A DNA stretch of 64,000 nucleotides, taken from NCBI RefSeq assembly GCF_001045555.1, contig NZ_LFBU01000001.1:2666001-2730000 (forward strand), read 5' to 3'. Made by a program: the position numbers and the translations under genes. Positions 1 to 11,061 of this stretch are shown one piece after another. Every line of letters begins with the position of its first letter. The first letter of the stretch is position 1. This stretch comes from Marinobacter subterrani (GTDB lineage: Bacteria; Pseudomonadota; Gammaproteobacteria; Pseudomonadales; Oleiphilaceae). The notes beneath the pieces were generated by a model that was given only the letters and a program-made list of their open reading frames with translations, did no database searches and was not told the origin of the DNA.

Positions 1-741
1 CACGGTTCCGGGTTGCGCCGGCAGGCTGCGATCCCGTGCCGACCAGACCGGCAGGCTCTGCGCCAGTTGTACCTGATCCAGCAGATACGCCGGCACCCGT
101 ACTTCCACCTCCCGGCCTTCCGGGGAAGACAGACGCATCACAGGCTGACCGGCGGCAACAAATTCATCCGGCTCCACCAGCAGGGCCTCGACCCGGCCGG
201 AGAATGGCGCCTGCAGGGTACTTTCCGCCAGCATTTGCGTGGCCTCCGCCAGCGCCGCGCGGGCCGTGGCAACACTGGCACTCAGCGAATCGCGCTGGGC
301 TGCCAGACGCTCAAGGGACTGTTCGGATACCATGCCACGCTCGTGCAACTGGCTGGAACGCTCCCACTCACGCTTTGCCTGCTCGTACCGGGTGGTCAGC
401 TCCGCCAGCCTGGCCCTGGCAGAATCCCGTGCCGGCTCCAGGGCCGGATTGTAAACCCGGGCCAGGACCTCTCCGGCGTGAACCTGCTGACCCAGCTCCA
501 CCGCCCTTTCCTTCAGGGTGCCACTGACCTGAAAGGTCAGGGTTGCCCGCTGGGTGGCACGGACAATGCCGGAAAACCGCAGCGGCTGGTCCTGGCTTTC
601 GCCACCGGTCACCTCGGACACGCGCACGGATACCGCCTCTCGGGCGGGCTCCGTCGACACGTCACTGGCTTTACAGCCAGCCAGGAGCAGTGCCAGGAAC
701 AGGAAGGAAACCAGGGTCATGGGCGTACGAAGTGGGTTCAT
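1..741 (-). CDS. RND efflux membrane fusion (adaptor) lipoprotein, partial
   Basis: The minus-strand frame opens at an ATG at 741 and runs off the left edge, so the C-terminus is missing. The start is MNPLRTPMTLVSFLF followed by a hydrophobic stretch and a lipobox LLAGC (Cys about residue 24), which predicts a lipid-anchored periplasmic protein. After it come a barrel/lipoyl-like half (QVSGTLKERAVELGQQVHAGEVLARV), a long helical hairpin rich in Ala, Glu and Arg, and the return lipoyl half (LQAPFSGRVEALLVEPDEFVAAGQPVMRL). This is the usual layout of the HlyD/AcrA adaptor of tripartite RND pumps. The pump gene is presumably just outside the window. It is divergent from a TetR gene, the common arrangement for a drug- or solvent-responsive pump. 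The substrate cannot be read from the sequence. Confidence 0.85.
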   Translation of the reverse strand, partial: MNPLRTPMTLVSFLFLALLLAGCKASDVSTEPAREAVSVRVSEVTGGESQDQPLRFSGIVRATQRATLTFQVSGTLKERAVELGQQVHAGEVLARVYNPALEPARDSARARLAELTTRYEQAKREWERSSQLHERGMVSEQSLERLAAQRDSLSASVATARAALAEATQMLAESTLQAPFSGRVEALLVEPDEFVAAGQPVMRLSSPEGREVEVRVPAYLLDQVQLAQSLPVWSARDRSLPAQPGTV

Positions 742-811
742 GATTTATCCTTTCATCCATGCTCATAGTGTTGGCGAGGCCCGGTCCGTAGGCGCCCCGA
801 TGATTGTTATC

Positions 812-842
812 GACATAATGTCATTCTTTGACATTTTGTCAA
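812..842. promoter_or_regulatory. Paired dyad operator and possible promoter between efflux adaptor and tetR
   Basis: Two dyads lie side by side in the 165-bp divergent gap: GACAT-A-ATGTC at 812-822 and TTGACA-TTT-TGTCAA at 828-842 (15 bp, perfect). Their centres are 18 bp apart. TTGACA at 828-833 also reads as a consensus -35 for the tetR direction, with TTTGAT at 851-856 (17-bp spacer) as a poor -10. TetR proteins often bind such paired palindromes overlapping their own promoter. Binding is inferred. Confidence 0.55.
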
Positions 843-906
843 TAATCGGGTTTGATCCGGTTTCAGGTATCATGTGCAGGCCGTTGCCACCTAACCGGAT
901 GATTGA

Positions 907-1542
907 ATGAGCGAACCGCTGAAGACCCGCCGGGAGCGGGAAAAACAGGCCCGTTACGACACCATTCTGGATGCCGCCGAGCTGGTGTTCTCAGAGAAGG
1001 GTTATGAGCGAACCTCGATGGACGACATTGCCCGCACCGCCAGCCTCAGCCGGGCGCTGCTGTACGTGTACTTCAAGGACAAGGCGGCGATTCAGCGGGG
1101 CATCATGCTCCGGGCCGGGCACAGCCTGTTCCGCCGCTTTGAACAGGCGCGGCAGACCACCGATACCGGCCTGGCGCAGATCCGGGCCATGGGGGAATCC
1201 TATTACCGCTTCTATCTGGAAGAGCCCGACTACTTCTCGGCCCTGACCAAGGCCTCGACAGCCATGGCCGAGGCCGACGAGAGCCAGGCCGAGGAGATGC
1301 TGTGCTCAAAATCAGACCTGATGGCGCTGATGGTGGGGGCGATTGAACTGGGCCTGGCGGACGGCACCATGAACCGGAGCCGGATTACCGACCCGGTACT
1401 GACCGCACTGTACCTGAGGGGCGCACTCCATGGTGCGATTCTGCTGTGCCAGTCCGAGATGGGCGACGGCGACCCGGAATTTCCCGCCGAGCAGTTGATC
1501 CGGCACACCATGGATATGCTGACGTCGTCGATTGCCGCCTAG
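907..1542 (+). CDS. TetR/AcrR family transcriptional regulator
   Basis: A 211-residue protein with a TetR N-terminal HTH at about residues 10-60 ([37 protein letters not shown], quoted here only as the region; key signature [10 protein letters not shown] and LLYVYFKDK). The helical C-terminal ligand domain is not similar enough to any named member to predict an inducer. It is divergent from the RND adaptor, so it probably represses that pump and itself through the paired dyads at 812-842. Its TAG stop shares the 4-bp palindrome CTAG (1539-1542) with the stop codon of the convergent aruB, so there is no intergenic space. Confidence 0.88.
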   Translation: MSEPLKTRREREKQARYDTILDAAELVFSEKGYERTSMDDIARTASLSRALLYVYFKDKAAIQRGIMLRAGHSLFRRFEQARQTTDTGLAQIRAMGESYYRFYLEEPDYFSALTKASTAMAEADESQAEEMLCSKSDLMALMVGAIELGLADGTMNRSRITDPVLTALYLRGALHGAILLCQSEMGDGDPEFPAEQLIRHTMDMLTSSIAA

Positions 1543-2879
1543 AGCTGGAAATCGTAGATCGAACCGAGCCCGAGAATACCGGTCAGTTCGTCCAGGGCCT
1601 TGCGAACCTCCTGCAGCAGCATGGGGTCTGCCAGGTCATCCTGGCCCAGCTCATCCCGGTAATGGGCTTCCACCCAGGTGGTGAGGCGGTCATAAAGCTC
1701 ATCGGTGAGAATCACGCCCCGGTGCATGGCCTTGAGTTCATCATCATCCAGAGCCACCCGTAACCGAAGGCACGCCGGGCCACCGCCGTTGCGCATCGAT
1801 TGTTTGACGTCGAACACTTCCACCGAGGTAATCGGCCCTCCGGATTTCACCAGATCGTCCAGATACCGGCTCACCGAAGCCACTTCGCGGCACTCACCGG
1901 GCACCGCCAGCAGCATGCCGTCGGGCGTGTTCAGCAACTGGCTGTTGAACAGGTAGGAGGCCACCGCATCCTCAATGGGTACCTCGTCCCGGCTCACTCG
2001 CACCGCTTCAAGCTCAGCGCCGGTAAGACGCTGCCGGATATCCGCCAGCACCTGCTGTTCGTTCAGGAACGCCATCTCGTGATAGAACAGGGTGTTGCCG
2101 TTGCCCACCGCAATCACATCGTTATGGAACACGCCGGCATCAATGGCCGCCGGATTCTGCTGGGCAAACACCACATGCCGGTCCTTCAGGCCATGCCGGC
2201 GGGCAACGGCCTCCGAGGCTTCGAGGGTCTGCCGGGCGGGGTACTTTTTCGGGGCCGGCGCCTGTTCGTTGAAGGCAACCTGGCCATAGACAAACAGCTC
2301 GACACCCGGGGCGCCATAGCCGGCACACAGCCGGGTGTGGTTGGCCGCGCCCTCGTCACCAAACTGACTGACCGAGGGCAGCGCCGGGTGATGGGCAAAG
2401 TAGCTCTCATCCGCGAAGATGGCCTTCAGCGAACGACCGGTAACCGTGTGTTCAATGGAGCGGTGAAACTTCGCGCTCAGGTTGGCCGGGGTGAAATGCA
2501 CCCGGTGATCGGCAGTATCGGCGCTGGGCGAAACCGTCGCGGCGTTGGCGGTCCACATGGACGACGCCGAGGACGCCGCCGCCAGTATCGACGGGCTGGC
2601 TTTCGCCGCCTGCGCCAGTACGCTGGCATCCGCCCCCTCAAAGCCAAGTGCCCGGAGGGTTGGGAGATGCGGCCGTTCGTGGGGTGGCAGAATACCCTGC
2701 ACATAGCCCCGGTCCGCCAGCCGCTTCATCTTGGCCAGCCCCTGCAAGGCCGCCTCCTTCGGACTGGACACCGAGCGCACGTTGGATTTGGACGCCACGT
2801 TCCCCCAGGACAACCCGGCGTAATTATGGGTGGGGCCCACCAGGCCATCGAAATTTGCCTCTACCGCGTGTTTCACCAT
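1539..2879 (-). CDS. aruB: N-succinylarginine dihydrolase
   Basis: A 446-residue AstB/AruB, the usual length. It hydrolyses N2-succinylarginine to succinylornithine, CO2 and two NH3, the second step of the arginine succinyltransferase pathway. The family start [15 protein letters not shown] is intact. A catalytic-type His lies in [10 protein letters not shown] and the nucleophile Cys in [10 protein letters not shown] near residue 370. These are hallmarks of this amidinotransferase-fold family. It is the last gene of the minus-strand unit aruC-F-G-D-B, 14 bp downstream of aruD. In Pseudomonas aruE would follow. Here the operon ends against the convergent tetR. Confidence 0.96.
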   Translation of the reverse strand: MVKHAVEANFDGLVGPTHNYAGLSWGNVASKSNVRSVSSPKEAALQGLAKMKRLADRGYVQGILPPHERPHLPTLRALGFEGADASVLAQAAKASPSILAAASSASSMWTANAATVSPSADTADHRVHFTPANLSAKFHRSIEHTVTGRSLKAIFADESYFAHHPALPSVSQFGDEGAANHTRLCAGYGAPGVELFVYGQVAFNEQAPAPKKYPARQTLEASEAVARRHGLKDRHVVFAQQNPAAIDAGVFHNDVIAVGNGNTLFYHEMAFLNEQQVLADIRQRLTGAELEAVRVSRDEVPIEDAVASYLFNSQLLNTPDGMLLAVPGECREVASVSRYLDDLVKSGGPITSVEVFDVKQSMRNGGGPACLRLRVALDDDELKAMHRGVILTDELYDRLTTWVEAHYRDELGQDDLADPMLLQEVRKALDELTGILGLGSIYDFQL

Positions 2880-2893
2880 GGCTGTCGGTTCCG

Positions 2894-5457
<2,564 letters not shown>

Positions 5458-5521
5458 GGTGTCGCCTCCCTGTTGCCCGGGACTGGTTGAATGGCGGTCG
5501 GAATCTCTATCTCAATCGCTG

Positions 5522-6541
5522 TCATAACGGCGCAATCCTTACCCGGTCACCGGCAGTCCTGTTCAGAATTTTCCAGGTGTTCACCGGCACCTTGAGGGTG
5601 TCCTCCAGAGTCTCGGCAACCGGTGTCAGGGTGCAACGGAACCGGTCCCCCTCCCCGGCTGCAATCAGACAGGTTTCCCCGAGGTTATCGTTGGAGCCGT
5701 GCAAGGCTTTCGCGTGACTGGTCACCAGGGTTTTCAGGCCGTCGGTGCGCGCCTCCAGCACCGGCCCGGCGTCAAAAATATCCAGGTAGTTGCCCGGCTG
5801 AAAACCTTCGCGCTGGAGCAACTCGTAGTTCGGCACCGTGACCGGGTGCGGCTGGCCCAGGGCCTGCTGGGCGGCGTCACTCAGCAGGGTGACGTAAATC
5901 GGGTTGGGCGGCATCAGTTCGGCAATGAAGGTTTTGCTCAACTGGCCGGAATACTGGTCTGCGGTTTCAAAATCCATATCAAAGAAATGCCGGCCCAGAC
6001 TGTCCCAGAACGGAACGCTGCCATCGTCCAGTTGAACGCCCTGGATTTCCACCGCCACCCGCGCTGTAAACCAGTCCCGGTGATCGGCAATGAACAGGAT
6101 CCGGGCCCGGGACAACAGTTCGAAGGCATCGGTGCCACTCAACTCCGGCCGAATGGAAAACGAACACAGGAGAGTGTTATCGGTCAGCGAATGGGAGGGG
6201 TACAGCACCTCCACCCGCCTTGATACGCCCAGCTCATGGGAGGCATGGATCAGGGCATCGCGCCGGTAATTGTAGAATGGCTGGCCATTGCCGGCCCGGG
6301 CATCGATCCCGGCCGTGCCGACAACCTCGCCGGTTTCGGTGTTCTCCAGCACAAAGAGAAATCTCGGCGGTTCATCGTCCGCTCCAATCCGGCCGGCAAA
6401 GGACGCCTGGGAATGCTCTATCTTGTAGGCGAGGGCATCGCCCTGTTTGGGCAGGGTGGAAGAGAGGCGGGCACTCTGGGTGCCCGCGATGGCAAGAATC
6501 TGGTCCAGATCATCCGGCTGCGCCGGACGTACCAGCCACAT
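5522..6541 (-). CDS. aruF: Arginine/ornithine succinyltransferase, AruF-type (alpha) subunit
   Basis: A 339-residue AstA-family protein, the normal length of the AruF subunit. It opens MWLVRPAQPDDLDQILAIA and contains the shared family blocks FIAELMPPNPIYVTLL and GNYLDIFDAGPVLEAR. It is predicted to pair with AruG as the succinyl-CoA:arginine N2-succinyltransferase. Gene order aruC-aruF-aruG-aruD-aruB matches Pseudomonas, whereas E. coli has a single astA. The gap to aruC is 9 bp, so they are co-transcribed. Confidence 0.94.
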   Translation of the reverse strand: MWLVRPAQPDDLDQILAIAGTQSARLSSTLPKQGDALAYKIEHSQASFAGRIGADDEPPRFLFVLENTETGEVVGTAGIDARAGNGQPFYNYRRDALIHASHELGVSRRVEVLYPSHSLTDNTLLCSFSIRPELSGTDAFELLSRARILFIADHRDWFTARVAVEIQGVQLDDGSVPFWDSLGRHFFDMDFETADQYSGQLSKTFIAELMPPNPIYVTLLSDAAQQALGQPHPVTVPNYELLQREGFQPGNYLDIFDAGPVLEARTDGLKTLVTSHAKALHGSNDNLGETCLIAAGEGDRFRCTLTPVAETLEDTLKVPVNTWKILNRTAGDRVRIAPL

Positions 6542-6550
6542 AGGAACTCC

Positions 6551-7765
6551 TTAGGCTGTCAGTTTTTTTACCGCTGCCTCGAACCGCTCGAGGGCTTCAT
6601 CAATATCCGATTCCGGGATAATCAGCGACGGTGCCAGGCGAATGACGTTCGGGCCAGCCACCAGAACCATCACGCCCTCATCGAGACCGGCGTTAAGAAA
6701 ATCCTTGGCCTTGCCCTGCCATTTCTCGGTCAGAACACAACCGAGCAGCAGACCGGCCCCGCGAACCTCGCTGAACACGCCGTAACGCTCGCCGATGTCC
6801 ATCATGCCCTTGCGCAGCTTGTCAGAGCGAACCTTCACACCCTTGAGAATCTCCGGCTGGCTGACGGTATCCACCACTTTCTGGCCCACGGCGCAGGCCA
6901 GGGCGTTACCCCCATAGGTGCTACCGTGGGTCCCCACGCCCAGACTGGCAGCCACTTTCGCCGTGGTCAGCATGGCCGCCACCGGGAAGCCACCGCCCAG
7001 GCCCTTGGCAGTGGAGAGAATGTCCGGTACCACGTTGTACATCTGGTAGGCGTACAGGTAGCCGGTTCTCCCGACGCCGGACTGTACCTCATCGAACACC
7101 AGCAGAGCGTCGTTGTCGTCGCACAGCTGGCGCAGCCCATCAAGGAAGGCCTGATCGCCGGGCATAACACCGCCTTCGCCCTGAATGGGCTCGACGACCA
7201 CGGCGCAGGTCTTCTCTTTGGAAATCAGCTTTTTCACCGATTCCAGATCATTGAACTCGGCGTGGTGAATGCCCCCCGGCGCCGGCTCGAACCCCTCCAG
7301 GTACTTGGGCTGGCCACCGACACTGACGGTAAACAGGGTGCGACCGTGAAACGAGTTCCTGAAGGAAATGATCTCGTTCTTCTCCGGGCCGAAGTGCTCC
7401 CAGGCGTACCGGCGAGCCAGCTTGAAGGCGGCCTCGTTGGCCTCTCCTCCGGAGTTGGCGAAGAACACCCGCTCGGCAAAGGTGAGATCACACAGGGTTT
7501 TCGCCAGACGCAAGGCGGGCTCGTTGGTCATCACGTTCGACAGGTGCCAGATTTTCTCGGCCTGCTCTTGCAGCGCCCCGACCAGGCCCGGGTGCGAGTG
7601 CCCGAGACAGGTCACCGCAATCCCGCCCTGAAGATCGATAAACTCGCGGCCTTCCTGGTCCCAGATCCGGGAGCCCTCGCCTCGCACCGGAATGATGGAA
7701 CCGGGCGCGTAGTTGGGCACCATGACTTTATCGAACAGTTCGCGGCTGACGGGTTCTTTATTCAT
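6551..7765 (-). CDS. aruC: Succinylornithine / acetylornithine aminotransferase
   Basis: A 404-residue class III PLP aminotransferase. It converts N2-succinylornithine and 2-oxoglutarate to succinylglutamate semialdehyde and glutamate. Family blocks are the PLP-binding segment [11 protein letters not shown] and the Schiff-base Lys in [12 protein letters not shown]. The sequence alone cannot separate ArgD (biosynthetic) from AstC/AruC, and Pseudomonas AruC does both. Its place at the head of the aru operon supports the catabolic role. The promoter should lie in the 99-bp gap 7766-7864, where I see no convincing -10/-35 pair. Confidence 0.94.
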   Translation of the reverse strand: MNKEPVSRELFDKVMVPNYAPGSIIPVRGEGSRIWDQEGREFIDLQGGIAVTCLGHSHPGLVGALQEQAEKIWHLSNVMTNEPALRLAKTLCDLTFAERVFFANSGGEANEAAFKLARRYAWEHFGPEKNEIISFRNSFHGRTLFTVSVGGQPKYLEGFEPAPGGIHHAEFNDLESVKKLISKEKTCAVVVEPIQGEGGVMPGDQAFLDGLRQLCDDNDALLVFDEVQSGVGRTGYLYAYQMYNVVPDILSTAKGLGGGFPVAAMLTTAKVAASLGVGTHGSTYGGNALACAVGQKVVDTVSQPEILKGVKVRSDKLRKGMMDIGERYGVFSEVRGAGLLLGCVLTEKWQGKAKDFLNAGLDEGVMVLVAGPNVIRLAPSLIIPESDIDEALERFEAAVKKLTA

Positions 7766-7864
7766 AGATCTCTCTCGGGAAAGCGGCTAAACGTTTTAAA
7801 ATAGTAGAGTTACCGAACAGGGCAAGTACGTACCTGTGCGGATCCTTGCCCCATAATACGCCAC

Positions 7865-9325
7865 TCACGGCATAAGAACATCCGGTTGCCCGATTGCCGG
7901 CAGCTCGATGATCCGGTGCTGGCGCCGGCTGCCCCTGCTCCGGTCCATCAGCGCACTGATCAGCAGCTTGTAGGAATCCAGATCAAAGGTCACCGCCTGG
8001 CCCCGCAGGGAGAGATCCTGAAGCTCATCTTCATGGTGAAGGGTGGCCACATGCATCCAGTTGTAGACCACCAGGATGTCTGTGCGGCCGGTGTGGGCAT
8101 CCTGTTCGACAATGCCCACCGGCCCTTTCCAGGGCCAGGTTTTCAGGCGCAGGCTGTGGAAAGCAATCTGCACCCGCAGGTTGTACCGCCCGACGTCCTC
8201 AAGCGCCTCGCAGGCGCCCTTGCAGCGCCCAAGGGCACGCTGGAAACAGGGGCCCTCATGCTCCGGCTCCAGGCCGAGCAGTTTGTTGCACAGGTCATTC
8301 TTTGCCGCGATGCCACCCAGCGCCCGCTCCGCATCCCGCCTGCTGCGGAACAACCCGAAGTAATCGCCGAGCCGGTGCGGCTCAATCTCCCGCACCAGCC
8401 GCGCCTGAAGATAGCCCGCCCGGTTCGCCGACAGTTCGATACTCACCAGGTTCTTGGCGGCCCGGGACCGCCGGTTGAACAACGGCTTCAGGCCCTTGAT
8501 CTGCTTCAGCTCCAGCAGCAGCGCCCCCAGCTCACCGGCGGTTTCGGTACACTCCACCCGGCGCAGGCTCTCGGACATCCGCACACCCCGGGCGGAGTTA
8601 TGGTCCCCGGAGAAATGCGACGCCACCCGCTGGGCGATGTTGGTGCTCTTGCCCACGTACAGCAGCACATCATTCTCACCATAGAACCGGTACACCCCCG
8701 GCCCCCGGGGCAGATCCTGCAGCGTATCCGGCGGCAGATGGGAGGGAATACTCGGGCGCTGCAGCAGCTCGCCGATGGCGGTTTCGAATCGCTCATCGCC
8801 TTTCTCGCCCCGGGCATGCTCAAAAAACGCCAGCATCGCCGCGACATCGCCCATCGCCCGGTGCCGCTGGACCTGCGCCAGGCCATGCCGGGCAATCAGC
8901 GCATCCATGTTGTGCCGCCGGAACTCCGGGTACAGTCGCCGGGAAAGCTTGACCGTACACAACACCTTCGCGGAAAACAGCCGCCCCAGACGACGAAATT
9001 CAGCCTTGATGAACCCATAGTCAAACCGGGCATTGTGGGCCACAAAGATGGTGCCCCGGAGCCGCTCTTCCAGCTCATCCGCAATCGCCTCAAACACCGG
9101 CGCGCCGGCCACCATCTCATTGGAAATGCCCGTAAGGTTCTCAATAAACGGCGAAATCCGCGTTTCCGGGTCCAGCAGCGTCTGCCACTCCCCCACGGTT
9201 TCACCGGCCCGCCAGAACCGGATACCAATCTCGGTAATCCTGTCCCGGGCTGAATTGCCGCCCGTGGTTTCGATATCCAGAAACGCAAAAGTGGCCTTAT
9301 GGAGGTATGTACTTTCGGAGGTCAT
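7865..9325 (-). CDS. DEDDh exonuclease fused to a GIY-YIG endonuclease domain
   Basis: A 486-residue two-nuclease fusion. Residues ~10-175 are a DnaQ/epsilon-type 3'-5' exonuclease with all acidic motifs: FLDIETTGG (Asp17, Glu19), HNARFDYGF, and HRAMGDV with the DEDDh His and Asp. Residues ~205-290 are a GIY-YIG domain like the N-terminal nuclease of UvrC/Cho (GPGVYRFYGEN, LLYVGKSTNI, then a Glu in ELGALLLE). The last ~190 residues resemble no domain I can name. It may trim and nick DNA in a UvrC/Cho-like repair step, which is inferred. The same exonuclease-GIY-YIG architecture is known in other bacteria but is poorly characterised. Confidence 0.88.
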   Translation of the reverse strand: MTSESTYLHKATFAFLDIETTGGNSARDRITEIGIRFWRAGETVGEWQTLLDPETRISPFIENLTGISNEMVAGAPVFEAIADELEERLRGTIFVAHNARFDYGFIKAEFRRLGRLFSAKVLCTVKLSRRLYPEFRRHNMDALIARHGLAQVQRHRAMGDVAAMLAFFEHARGEKGDERFETAIGELLQRPSIPSHLPPDTLQDLPRGPGVYRFYGENDVLLYVGKSTNIAQRVASHFSGDHNSARGVRMSESLRRVECTETAGELGALLLELKQIKGLKPLFNRRSRAAKNLVSIELSANRAGYLQARLVREIEPHRLGDYFGLFRSRRDAERALGGIAAKNDLCNKLLGLEPEHEGPCFQRALGRCKGACEALEDVGRYNLRVQIAFHSLRLKTWPWKGPVGIVEQDAHTGRTDILVVYNWMHVATLHHEDELQDLSLRGQAVTFDLDSYKLLISALMDRSRGSRRQHRIIELPAIGQPDVLMP

Positions 9326-9488
9326 AAAACAAGTCTACGCCACAAGGGCAACCGCAGATGCCTGACTATGAACGAAAAGCTGCTATAGACATTCGTCTAA
9401 TTCATGCACGAATTTATTTGAATTGTCACAGATTCGTAACTACCTTGTTTTTGGGTCCAACAACAATAAGTGTGTGGAGACAACAACG

Positions 9489-10613
9489 ATGCAAAGCAAC
9501 AACAAATTAAGAATGGCAATTCGTGCGACGGCAGCTGTGGCTGTTTTCGGTGTAGCCGGGCAGGCTGGCGCGGTCAGCTTCACAGCTGGCGACTATGAAA
9601 TGGCGGTCTACGGATATGCTCGCTTCAATGCCAGCTACGATATTGATGAGAACGTATCAACGTCTACACGGTCATTCGACTACGGCAAAATCAATGTCGG
9701 CGCCGCTGAAGATAATGAAGCAACCGGTTACTTCGGCGCAGATGCAGTCCAGAGCCGGATCGGGGTCAAGGCCACTTCCCCTGAAGGCGTGATGGTCAAC
9801 ATTGAAGGTGACTTCCGTCCTGGAAATCTCAGGCTGCGTCACGCTTACGGTTCCTACAACGGTGTCCTGGCTGGCCAGACCTGGTCTAACTTCACAAGCT
9901 TCGTAGGCAACACTTCAACCCTGGACTTCGATTCCTTGCCTGGCGCCGCAGGCTACCAGAGCCGCACTCCTCAAATCCGTTACACCACTGGTGCTCTGTC
10001 GTTCTCGGCAGAGGATCCAAAGAACTCAATCGCTAACGCGGGCGCTGCCGCCAAAAATGGAATGCCGGCGCTGACCGCACGACTGGAAGATTCGGCCGGC
10101 GGCTTGTCATATTCCGCAGCTGTTCTTGCGCAACAGGTTGGCTATGATACCGGCACTGCGGACGGAAGTTCGTTCGGATTTGGAACCTTCGTAGCCGCCA
10201 AAATGTCCCTGACTGACATGATCACGATTCAGGGCGCGCTGAGCTATACCGACGGTGCGAACAGTTACCTGTATCGCTCTGCTGCTGACAGCGCATACAT
10301 TGGCACCAACGGAGATGTCGAAACCATCTCCGGGTATGGTGGGACCATTGGCACCGGCATCAATCTCGGTGGTGGCCGCAGCATCAACGTTGGCTACGGC
10401 ATGACTGAAGTTGACCTGGATGACGCGGTTGCCGCTGGAGCTTACACGGACGACCCCACACAGTCGATCGCTGCTTTGATGGCAAACTACAAGTGGACTC
10501 CGGTTAAAAACGTCATGATGGGCGTCGAGTACAAATACGCTACTCGTGAAACCCAGAGTGGTGACGACGGCGATGCCAGCAGCGTGGCATTTGCTGCCCA
10601 GTACAACTTCTAA
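9489..10613 (+). CDS. Outer-membrane porin, DcaP-like
   Basis: A 374-residue beta-barrel protein. I chose the ATG at 9489 (MQSNNKLRMAIRA) because GGAG lies at 9477-9480 and a signal peptide ending GQAGA-VSF follows at once. The in-frame ATG at 9423 would add an unlikely leader. The mature part alternates short polar and aromatic strands (MAVYGYARFNASYDID; GYGMTEVDLD; MGVEYKYATRETQ) and ends in FAAQYNF, with the C-terminal Phe recognised by the Bam complex. The start GYxRFNASYDID resembles DcaP-type porins. The substrate is unknown. A strong terminator follows, so it is monocistronic. Confidence 0.85.
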   Translation: MQSNNKLRMAIRATAAVAVFGVAGQAGAVSFTAGDYEMAVYGYARFNASYDIDENVSTSTRSFDYGKINVGAAEDNEATGYFGADAVQSRIGVKATSPEGVMVNIEGDFRPGNLRLRHAYGSYNGVLAGQTWSNFTSFVGNTSTLDFDSLPGAAGYQSRTPQIRYTTGALSFSAEDPKNSIANAGAAAKNGMPALTARLEDSAGGLSYSAAVLAQQVGYDTGTADGSSFGFGTFVAAKMSLTDMITIQGALSYTDGANSYLYRSAADSAYIGTNGDVETISGYGGTIGTGINLGGGRSINVGYGMTEVDLDDAVAAGAYTDDPTQSIAALMANYKWTPVKNVMMGVEYKYATRETQSGDDGDASSVAFAAQYNF

Positions 10614-10638
10614 TCCCTTTTAGAAGTTAGCTCAGCAG

Positions 10639-10669
10639 AAACCCCGGCTCCGGCCGGGGTTTTTGTTTT
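10639..10669 (+). terminator. Rho-independent terminator of the porin gene
   Basis: Perfect 10-bp stem AAACCCCGGC / GCCGGGGTTT with loop TCCG, followed by TTGTTTT. It begins 25 bp after the porin stop. Confidence 0.9.
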
Positions 10670-10779
10670 AGCCGTTCAGTGTGATAGCAGTCCTGATCAG
10701 GCGCACCCCTCTTACTCACCCCACGCGCAACCTCCAAACGCTCACCAGCACCTATCAGGCTCAGGCCACTCGCAAGAAT

Positions 10780-10809
10780 GGGGCCAGAAGAAAGCGTTCT
10801 TCTGACCCC
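10780..10809. repeat. 30-bp palindrome, GGGGTCAG family, divergent copy 1
   Basis: GGGGCCAGAAGAA, AGCG-type centre, then TTCTTCTGACCCC: 13-nt arms around a 4-nt centre, with one mismatched pair. The same geometry and ends are seen at 17483, 34939 and 48222, but this copy has AGAAG where the others have AGATG. It lies between the convergent porin and aceF genes. Confidence 0.75.
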
Positions 10810-10904
10810 TGATTGGCCACTAAGGCGTGAGCTCGAGGCCATTAGTCAACCTTGGCACAGGCACATGACATCAATTTGGATGCGAATACCAGGGAGCCAA
10901 AACG

Positions 10905-11012
10905 ACAAAGGCGGGCATACCTTTTCAGAACTGTTGAGGGCCAGGGACGGCCCGAAACAAGCCCACATGGATGTGCTTGTAGCGTGTTCTGAAAAGGTAT
11001 GCCTGCCTTTGT
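10905..11012. repeat. ~108-bp branched inverted-repeat element, copy A
   Basis: The outer arms at 10905-10931 and 10986-11012 are complementary over 27 bp with one mismatch (for example GCATACCTTTTCAGAAC against GTTCTGAAAAGGTATGC). The 54-nt interior contains two smaller hairpins, CACAT-GG-ATGTG at 10964-10975 and GGGCC-N6-GGCCC at 10938-10953. On the minus strand the interior matches the interior of copy B at 53427-53486 (ACGCTAC[A/G]AGCACATCCATG), while the outer arms differ from those of copy B. The element fills the space between the convergent porin and aceF genes. Confidence 0.8.
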
Positions 11013-11061
11013 TGCCCCTCAGCCCGAAGGCTGGGAGGATACACAGCACAGGGCTAAACGG

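Noticed and set aside
13..768. Long plus-strand open frame at the left edge
   Set aside because: It is antisense to the efflux adaptor, is rich in Arg/Gln/Gly as mirror frames of GC-rich genes are, and has no recognisable domain.
7766..7864. Sigma-54 or ArgR site before aruC
   Set aside because: The expected GG-N10-GC elements or ArgR boxes were not clear enough to call.
10780..11012. CRISPR array
   Set aside because: Repeats here are inverted single units, not regularly spaced direct repeats, and no cas genes are present.
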